DNA of 5,705 nucleotides from Anaerolineales bacterium (GTDB lineage: Bacteria > Chloroflexota > Anaerolineae > Anaerolineales > E44-bin32), in assembly GCA_011772595.1 (NCBI GenBank), contig WVZH01000467.1:2481-8185 (forward strand), given 5' to 3'. Below are positions 1-4,205 of the stretch, one piece after another. The stretch's first letter is position 1; each line of letters starts with the position of its first letter. The position numbers and the translations under genes were made by a program. The notes below the pieces were generated by a model. The model was given only the letters and a program-made list of their open reading frames with translations, searched no databases and was not told where the DNA came from.

Positions 1-1006
1 GTTCGCGACCGGGACGCAGTTCGAGTTCATAAGTTAGATAATGACGCTCGACTCGCATGCCCGCTTTTTCGTAGAGCCGGGTGGCACCCGTTAGGCTCTG
101 AGTGTCGACCTCTAACGCCGCGCCCCTTTTCCCGCGTTCGTGTAAGGCGTTGAAAGCGTGGTGTAGCAATTTCAAGCCCAGGCCGCGCCCTCGCCACGGC
201 CGGCGCACGCCAAGGACATTCACCCATCCCAAGTCGGGGTTGTCATCTGCCTGAAGCCGACATAACGCGAGACCTACGATTTCTTCATTCTCTGTTGCCA
301 GGAACCAGAGTGAGGGGTCAAAGTGTTCCTGGTCGATGTTGAAATGCTGCCACTGTTGGAAGCCTTTTTCGAAAAGCACATCGACGTATCCCCAATGGTC
401 TTGGAAAGCTTCCTCCTGAGCTCGATATGTGGCTTCGGCATCTTCTGAGTGCTTGTAAGTGCGCACGCGAATCCCTTGCGGCCAAGATGGCGTGGCGGGT
501 TGAGTTTCAAAGTCGATGCGCATGCGGTAACTCTGGCGCACTACTTGCATACCGAACCCTTCCAGCAGCTCATTTGAAGGCTTATGCGTCTTTATCGTGC
601 CGCTGTACATGGCGATACGTACGTCCTCAGGAACACGGTGGATGGCTGCTTCATGAGCTCGAGCTTTTCCCCAGTTCATCATTGCGCTGGCGACACCATT
701 GCCTTCCCAATTCGGGTGGACACGTGCCCACACCCAGGGGTGTACAGGAGGATCGGTGAGCGTCCGTACCTCAATGCAACCGACGATCTGGCTATCCGGG
801 GAGAGTACGATGCGAGTGTCTTCGTCGAGGTTGAAGCCAGGTGCTTGCCACTCGCGTGCGTATCGTTCGAGGGTGAACTCGTGACTCCCGATCGTGGCTT
901 GTGAACAAGCATTGAACATCGCTACTGCTTCCCGGAGATCTTTCATGTCAGCCGGACGTATGCAGTATCCGTTGTGATAGAGGTCTTCAAAAGTCGTGGA
1001 TTTCAT
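1..1006 (-). CDS. Tandem-domain GNAT acetyltransferase (GNAT B), 3' end cut by window edge
   Basis: The frame is open from the ATG at 1006-1004 to the window edge, giving 335 residues with no stop. Two GNAT (GCN5-related, acetyl-CoA-dependent) domains are seen. The N-terminal one spans about residues 14-165, with an acetyl-CoA loop WEGNGVA at 100-106 that has Glu where Gln or Arg is usual. The C-terminal one spans about 178-330, with an intact loop RGRGLG at 272-277, then LEVDTQSLTGATRLYEKAG at 298-316, the typical GNAT beta5/alpha5 end. The EAFQDHWGYV motif at 199-208 is identical in the upstream paralogue GNAT A. By comparison with A, which ends soon after its matching TTYR, only a few residues should be missing. 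It begins 60 bases after GNAT A and is probably the last known gene of the exporter operon. The start has only a weak purine stretch before it, but no better in-frame start is seen. The acyl acceptor is unknown. The mycothiol synthase (MshD) fold plan is similar, but this does not establish that activity. Confidence 0.88.
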   Translation of the reverse strand, partial: MKSTTFEDLYHNGYCIRPADMKDLREAVAMFNACSQATIGSHEFTLERYAREWQAPGFNLDEDTRIVLSPDSQIVGCIEVRTLTDPPVHPWVWARVHPNWEGNGVASAMMNWGKARAHEAAIHRVPEDVRIAMYSGTIKTHKPSNELLEGFGMQVVRQSYRMRIDFETQPATPSWPQGIRVRTYKHSEDAEATYRAQEEAFQDHWGYVDVLFEKGFQQWQHFNIDQEHFDPSLWFLATENEEIVGLALCRLQADDNPDLGWVNVLGVRRPWRGRGLGLKLLHHAFNALHERGKRGAALEVDTQSLTGATRLYEKAGMRVERHYLTYELELRPGRE

Positions 1007-1066
1007 ATTGTTTTTACTCTGTTTGGACTACTTCCTGATTCAGCCGATCGCAACGTGGGAACTGGC

Positions 1067-2086
1067 TCAGGATATTGGTTTTCGGTAGGTGGTGTAGCGT
1101 TTAACCGCTTGGAAGCCGACGCCCTGATACAAACGCAGTGCGCCACTCAGGTTTTCCGTGTCCACATCCAAACAAGCTTCTTTCATCCCCATACCCTTGA
1201 GCGTATACAGACTTTGGATGAGAAGCGCGCGAGCGAGACCTTGCTTCCTCCACGGTCGGCGAACACAAATGTCCTCCGTGTAACCACGCTTCCGATTGTA
1301 GCGAGCATTTTCATCGTGATCGATGTAGTTGAGCACCATGCCTGCTACCTGATCGCCGTCCCATGCAACTTTCCATAAATCCGGCTGGAATGTCGGGCTT
1401 TTCATCCACCATTCGTATTGCGAGTCCTTCGCCGGGACATACCCCCAGTGATCCTGGAAGGCTTCATCCAGTGCTTCCCAGATGGCACGGTAATGTTCGG
1501 GTCGGGCGGGGCGAAGCTCCAATCCCTGAGGTAGGGGGACCTCGGGTGGAAGATCACCGAGCGATCGTTCCATCTCGAAGGAGTATCTTGCTGGCTCGTA
1601 GCCGTCAGCCTCAAACAACGCTCGAGTTCCGTCTTCGGTATCCGCGTGCCACGATTGGAAGGCTTGAAGGCCGTCGGAGGGGTGCTGTGCGGCGATGGCA
1701 CGCAGGCGTTGTTGCCCAAAGCGTAGTAACGCACTCCCGATCCCTTTACGCCGCCAATGGGGAAGGACACACCCGTTGTGAAAATATATTCGTGCGCCTT
1801 CTAATTCTTGAGCCCAATGGACGCGAATGTAGCCCACAACCTCATCGGCGATCGTTGCAAACAACACGTCCTTCTCAGGATTGAAGTTGGGGAGATGTTC
1901 GATCATACGTGCAACTTCGTCCGTGGTCCACAGGGTTTCGATCTTGTCCGCATCAAGGCAGCGCTGTCCGATATCCGCAATGATGGGTATATCGTTTTCA
2001 TTGCGATAGAGTCGGAATGCCAAATCGGGAAGGTCTGGTATTTCCGTGTGCATCACGAGATTAAGGTGGTCGTTTTTAGAGTTCAT
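1067..2086 (-). CDS. Tandem-domain GNAT acetyltransferase (GNAT A)
   Basis: This is a complete 339-residue protein with two GNAT domains. The N-terminal domain (about 23-175) carries VLPHWRRKGIGSALL, with the acetyl-CoA pyrophosphate loop RRKGIG at 112-117. The C-terminal domain (about 188-336) carries VRRPWRKQGLARALL with loop RKQGLA at 280-285, then LDVDTENLSGALRLYQGVG at 306-324. Both loops match the (Q/R)xxGx(G/A) rule, so both halves could bind acetyl-CoA. EAFQDHWGYV at 208-217 and the last 70 residues align closely with GNAT B downstream, so the two genes come from a duplication of an already two-domain gene. The start at 2086 is supported by AGGAG at 2097-2093, six bases upstream. It lies 36 bases after the permease stop. 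The two-domain layout and length are like MshD-type and related bacterial GNATs. The substrate (amine, aminoglycoside, peptide or thiol precursor) cannot be told from the sequence. Confidence 0.93.
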   Translation of the reverse strand: MNSKNDHLNLVMHTEIPDLPDLAFRLYRNENDIPIIADIGQRCLDADKIETLWTTDEVARMIEHLPNFNPEKDVLFATIADEVVGYIRVHWAQELEGARIYFHNGCVLPHWRRKGIGSALLRFGQQRLRAIAAQHPSDGLQAFQSWHADTEDGTRALFEADGYEPARYSFEMERSLGDLPPEVPLPQGLELRPARPEHYRAIWEALDEAFQDHWGYVPAKDSQYEWWMKSPTFQPDLWKVAWDGDQVAGMVLNYIDHDENARYNRKRGYTEDICVRRPWRKQGLARALLIQSLYTLKGMGMKEACLDVDTENLSGALRLYQGVGFQAVKRYTTYRKPIS

Positions 2087-2092
2087 GAGGTG

Positions 2093-2097
2093 CTCCT
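2093..2097 (-). promoter_or_regulatory. Ribosome binding site of GNAT A
   Basis: AGGAG on the minus strand is followed by six bases and then ATG at 2086. It fixes the start of GNAT A against later in-frame ATGs such as Met12. Confidence 0.7.
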
Positions 2098-2122
2098 ACT
2101 ATCTCATTTTAACGATATTCGC

Positions 2123-2950
2123 TCATCCGTTTCTGTGTAACTTGCCGGCTCGTTTGGCGTATCGTTCAGCGATCGCAAAGGTCTTGAGACCCAATGGGAT
2201 GGTGAACAAACCGATCAGCAAGGCAGGCCAGATCTCCGTCCACAAGGCGGTCGTCGAAACGCCCTCGAGCATAGCAGCGCGCACCCCACGCAGTACATAC
2301 GTCGCAGGTGAAAACACCGCTGCTTTTTGCAGCAAGCGTGGCAAGACGTTCACAGGGTAGTAAACACCGGAGATGAGTAACAATGTAGCGATGATCACGT
2401 GCGTCATTTGTGCGCCGCGCTCGGGGAAGAGCAGTGGCAAGATAGAGCCAACGATGCCAACGCCGACGAAGGAAAGGCTTCCCGACAACATCACCAGTGT
2501 CGCCCCGAACAGATTCGCGTCGGTAAGATCGATCTGGAAAAGCATCACCGTGACGATCAGAATGATGGCCGTGAACAGCAAGCTGTACAGGACGGCAAAA
2601 GCTGTCTGACCGGCCATATGGGTGAGACGGTGAATCGGTGCCATGAGCGTATATTCGATTGTCCCCTCCCATCGCTCGAGGCTGATCATGTCGGTGATCC
2701 AATAAAAGATGATTGAGAGGTAACGCCAGACCAGTGTTCCAACCACCAGGTACAAGACAAGATAACGACCATCGACGCCTTGCCCACTGATCTGCTCCAT
2801 ACCTAACCCGATATAACTCACCGAAAGGCTGTTGGCGATCGAATATGCAAGCCAGACGATCTCCCAGGCCCAATATCGCTTTACCAGGTATGCATTGCGC
2901 TCTACGAAAGCGTAGGAAGCGCGGAACTGTCTCAGAGCTGATGAAACCAT
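2123..2950 (-). CDS. ABC-2 type transporter permease
   Basis: This is a complete 275-residue membrane protein of the ABC-2 exporter family, the membrane partner of the ATPase just upstream. Six hydrophobic segments are visible at about 31-50, 62-87, 115-138, 147-175, 182-204 and 236-256. The cytoplasmic loop after segment 2 reads ERWEGTIEYTLMAPI (92-106), the usual coupling-helix region of DrrB/NodJ-like permeases. LLISGVYYPVNVLPRLLQ (191-208) is the typical ABC-2 signature, with the conserved Gly, Tyr-Pro and Leu-Pro. A basic C-terminal tail follows. The ATG at 2950 is preceded by a near-perfect Shine-Dalgarno sequence. The gene lies 52 bases after the ATPase and 36 before GNAT A, so one mRNA is likely. 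ABC-2 systems export drugs, polysaccharides, lipids or peptides. The single small permease next to a DrrA-like ATPase fits small-molecule or lipid export, but the substrate is not determined. Confidence 0.95.
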   Translation of the reverse strand: MVSSALRQFRASYAFVERNAYLVKRYWAWEIVWLAYSIANSLSVSYIGLGMEQISGQGVDGRYLVLYLVVGTLVWRYLSIIFYWITDMISLERWEGTIEYTLMAPIHRLTHMAGQTAFAVLYSLLFTAIILIVTVMLFQIDLTDANLFGATLVMLSGSLSFVGVGIVGSILPLLFPERGAQMTHVIIATLLLISGVYYPVNVLPRLLQKAAVFSPATYVLRGVRAAMLEGVSTTALWTEIWPALLIGLFTIPLGLKTFAIAERYAKRAGKLHRNG

Positions 2951-2958
2951 GTCTTAAC

Positions 2959-2968
2959 TCACCTCCTT
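2959..2968 (-). promoter_or_regulatory. Near-consensus Shine-Dalgarno of the permease gene
   Basis: AAGGAGGTGA on the minus strand is almost a full complement of the 16S rRNA 3' end, with eight bases between it and the ATG at 2950. It is the strongest ribosome site of the operon and suggests high, independent translation of the permease. Confidence 0.75.
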
Positions 2969-2976
2969 CTCGAACT

Positions 2977-2991
2977 CACTTCGCGGAAGTG
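2977..2991 (-). repeat. Small inverted repeat between ATPase and permease genes
   Basis: CACTTC and GAAGTG form a perfect 6-base inverted repeat with a 3-base loop, placed between the ATPase stop (3003) and the permease ribosome site (2968). There is no T-run after it, so it is not an intrinsic terminator. It could be an mRNA stability or processing hairpin, or chance. Confidence 0.35.
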
Positions 2992-3002
2992 GAGGGTGGG
3001 AA

Positions 3003-3842
3003 TCATGGATCCCGACTCCCATCCTCCTTTGTGGATACCAACTTCTTACCGGTCAACTTCAGGAACACGTCTTCGAGCGTTGTTGTATGTCCGTTGGTCT
3101 TGGGGACTTGGTCCTTGAGCCGACTGGGAGTATCGAGTGCTACGACTCTGCCTTTATCCATGATGGCAACACGATCACAAAGCGAGTCTGCCTCCTTCAT
3201 GTCGTGCGTCGTCAGCAAGATGGTTGTGCCGTCCTGGTCTCGAAGTTCACGCACGAGCGTCTGTACTTCTCGCTTGGAGCGTGGGTCCAACCCAGTCGTC
3301 GGCTCGTCCAGCAGGAGTACAGCGGGGCGAGTGAGCAAGGCGCGGGCGATGGCGACCTTTTGTTGCATGCCGCGCGACATCTCCTCGACGGGTCTGCGCG
3401 TCTCTGCGCGTTCCAATCCAAGGCGGTCGAGAAGCTCCAGCGTTCGTGCGCGCGCCTGCTGTGAATTTAGGCCGTACAAATGCGCAGCGTAACTCAGGTT
3501 CTCCATGGGTGAGAGCTTCTTGAAGAAGGAAGCTTCGACTGAGACCCGATTGATGAGCCGTTGTACGGCCATCGCCTCGCGCACGACGTCGTGACCGAAG
3601 ACCGAGACGGCACCGCCATCTGGCAGGAGCAGCGTGGCGATTAAACGCACCAAGGTGGACTTCCCGGAGCCGTTGGGACCGAGTACACCGAAGATCTCGC
3701 CTTTCTGTACCTGGAACGACACGCAGTCGACAGCGGTCACTGAGGAGGGCTTGTCCTGCCCATTTCCACGCCGCAACGAAACTCGGCGTTCCTTATGGAA
3801 GACCTTGTAAGCCTCATGAACCTGTATCGCTACCTGTTCCAT
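3003..3842 (-). CDS. ABC transporter ATP-binding protein, DrrA-like
   Basis: This 279-residue protein is the ATPase of an ABC-2 exporter, hydrolysing ATP to power the permease encoded next. Motifs in order: Walker A GPNGSGKST (55-63); signature MSRGMQQK (155-162), a variant of LSGGQ common in the DrrA/CcmA group; Walker B VLLLDEP (175-181); D-loop TGLD (183-186); H-loop His213. The C-terminal LEDVFLKLTGKK (256-267) is the tail usual for daunorubicin-type exporter ATPases. Two things are unusual. The Q-loop has no Gln (V102-E103 stand there), and a basic stretch at about 17-33 lies between the first strand and the VTAVDCVSF strand. The start at 3842 is supported by GGGAGGA at 3853-3847, five bases upstream. 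The gene opens the probable exporter-GNAT operon and is preceded by a terminator-containing leader. The motifs make the family call firm; the substrate is not known. Confidence 0.96.
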   Translation of the reverse strand: MEQVAIQVHEAYKVFHKERRVSLRRGNGQDKPSSVTAVDCVSFQVQKGEIFGVLGPNGSGKSTLVRLIATLLLPDGGAVSVFGHDVVREAMAVQRLINRVSVEASFFKKLSPMENLSYAAHLYGLNSQQARARTLELLDRLGLERAETRRPVEEMSRGMQQKVAIARALLTRPAVLLLDEPTTGLDPRSKREVQTLVRELRDQDGTTILLTTHDMKEADSLCDRVAIMDKGRVVALDTPSRLKDQVPKTNGHTTTLEDVFLKLTGKKLVSTKEDGSRDP

Positions 3843-3846
3843 TGCA

Positions 3847-3853
3847 TCCTCCC
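3847..3853 (-). promoter_or_regulatory. Ribosome binding site of the ABC ATPase gene
   Basis: GGGAGGA lies four bases before the ATG at 3842. It sits just six bases after the end of the hairpin at 3891-3860, so folding of that hairpin could affect ribosome access. Confidence 0.75.
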
Positions 3854-3859
3854 GTTAAA

Positions 3860-3891
3860 CCATCCGGCCACGGATGCCCGCGGCCGGATGG
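3860..3891 (-). repeat. GC-rich hairpin just upstream of the ATPase ribosome site
   Basis: CCATCCGGCC and GGCCGGATGG form a perfect 10-base inverted repeat with a 12-base loop. On the minus strand it is followed by TTTAAC, too short a T-run for a clear terminator. Within it, a second CATCCG copy (3876-3871) can pair with the same CGGATG (3866-3861) through a TGGC loop, giving a rival smaller hairpin. The loop holds CCGCGGGC, the same eight bases as the left arm of the neighbouring terminator. It may stabilise the mRNA 5' end, tune translation, or take part in a fold switch. Confidence 0.6.
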
Positions 3892-3896
3892 GGGTG

Positions 3897-3933
3897 AAAA
3901 CAAAAACCGCGGGCGCTGGAGCACGCCCGCGGT
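3897..3933 (-). terminator. Intrinsic terminator, possible attenuator
   Basis: ACCGCGGGCG and CGCCCGCGGT form a perfect 10-base, very GC-rich stem with an 8-base loop, followed on the minus strand by TTTTTGTTTT (3906-3897). No T-run follows on the plus strand, so it works for minus-strand transcription. It lies about 270 bases after the antiporter stop and about 55 before the ATPase start. It may end the antiporter transcript, end a short RNA made from the promoter at 4116-4088, or act conditionally in the exporter leader. Confidence 0.85.
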
Positions 3934-3951
3934 CAAATTATTGGGGGACCG

Positions 3952-4053
3952 TTATCTGCCAGTAGGCGCACTCCGCGTAGGCATACCTGCACCGAATCCG
4001 CGCTCGTTTCGGGTGCGGTCAGCCTGCATATCGCTGATCCCTACCATGCTCAT
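3952..4053 (-). CDS. Possible small ORF of 33 residues (40 from an earlier ATG)
   Basis: An ATG at 4053 has AAGGAAGG eight bases upstream and runs 33 codons to TAA at 3954-3952. An earlier in-frame ATG at 4074 would give 40 residues but has no ribosome site and lies only about 7 bases from the predicted transcript start. The product is polar, Arg- and Gly-rich toward the end (GFGAGMPTR), lacks Cys, and has no membrane segment. The stop is 18 bases before the terminator stem, and the ORF follows the promoter at 4116-4088 directly. It could be a leader peptide, a small protein, or a chance ORF across a structured RNA. The frame stays open upstream into the antiporter gene, which lowers its significance. 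I do not recognise it. Confidence 0.2.
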   Translation of the reverse strand: MSMVGISDMQADRTRNERGFGAGMPTRSAPTGR

Positions 4054-4087
4054 CAGGTGCGCCTTCCTTTTCATAAGATGCTGCAAC

Positions 4088-4116
4088 AGTCTACAACGAA
4101 AAATCCAATGCGTCAA
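4088..4116 (-). promoter_or_regulatory. Putative sigma70-type promoter
   Basis: TTGACG (4116-4111, 5 of 6 to the -35 consensus), a 17-base spacer, then TAGACT (4093-4088, 4 of 6 to the -10 consensus). Transcription would start near 4081. It is the best promoter-like pair I found in the gap before the exporter genes and lies upstream of the terminator. Confidence 0.5.
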
Positions 4117-4128
4117 GGTCGACACTCC

Positions 4129-4166
4129 GATCAGAATGAGTTTCTCAAAGGAGATTGTCCCTGATC
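4129..4166 (-). repeat. Weak inverted repeat after the antiporter gene
   Basis: GATCAG (4166-4161 side) and CTGATC form a perfect 6-base inverted repeat separated by 26 bases, with a 3-base GAG/CTC stem inside. No T-run follows. Apart from this, I see nothing convincing between the antiporter stop (4206) and the promoter at 4116. Confidence 0.2.
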
Positions 4167-4205
4167 CTCGGAGAGGTCTGTTGTCCGTTGTGCCGCTGAA
4201 ACCCC

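Larger units (their letters stand above)
3897..4081 (-). ncRNA. Candidate structured leader RNA or short RNA
   Basis: This is the predicted transcript from a start near 4081 to the terminator. Inverted repeats nest as in a branched fold: an outer stem AGGCGCAC (4064-4057) with GTGCGCCT (3971-3964), perfect over 8 bases; an inner stem GGATCAGC with GCTGACC (about 4040-4017, one bulged A, 9-base loop); and, directly adjoining it, GCACCCGAA with TTCGGTGC (4016-3989, one bulged C, 11-base loop). I compared it by eye with the T-box, FMN, SAM, TPP, cobalamin and fluoride riboswitches and the hammerhead ribozyme, and found no match. A short ORF overlaps the whole region. The fold is read by eye, without energy calculation or covariation, so it may be partly chance. 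Confidence 0.35.

Noticed and set aside
1..2086. Naming the GNAT genes mshD (mycothiol synthase)
   Set aside because: Two-domain GNATs of this length are often annotated so, but no other mycothiol gene is present and no substrate-specific residue can be assigned.
2845..3492. 215-codon plus-strand ORF rich in Ser and Arg
   Set aside because: It is antisense to the ABC ATPase, whose motifs are all in place. No domain is visible in the plus-strand product.
3897..3960. T-box riboswitch, because ACCGCGG followed by CCGCGGTTTTTG resembles T-box terminators
   Set aside because: The bases before ACCGCGG are TTTG rather than the needed TGGN that pairs with the tRNA acceptor end, and no Stem I with a specifier loop was found.
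3989..4060. CheD-like N terminus (VGISDMQ) in the small ORF, or FMN riboswitch (GGATTCGGTG)
   Set aside because: Both matches are very short. The rest of CheD and the other conserved parts of the FMN element are missing.
3972..4064. Hammerhead ribozyme, because CTGATGAG and CGAAAC occur in the right order next to an 8-base stem
   Set aside because: The segment between them does not close a stem II directly at the core, and there is no NUH cleavage triplet before the GTGCGCCT arm.
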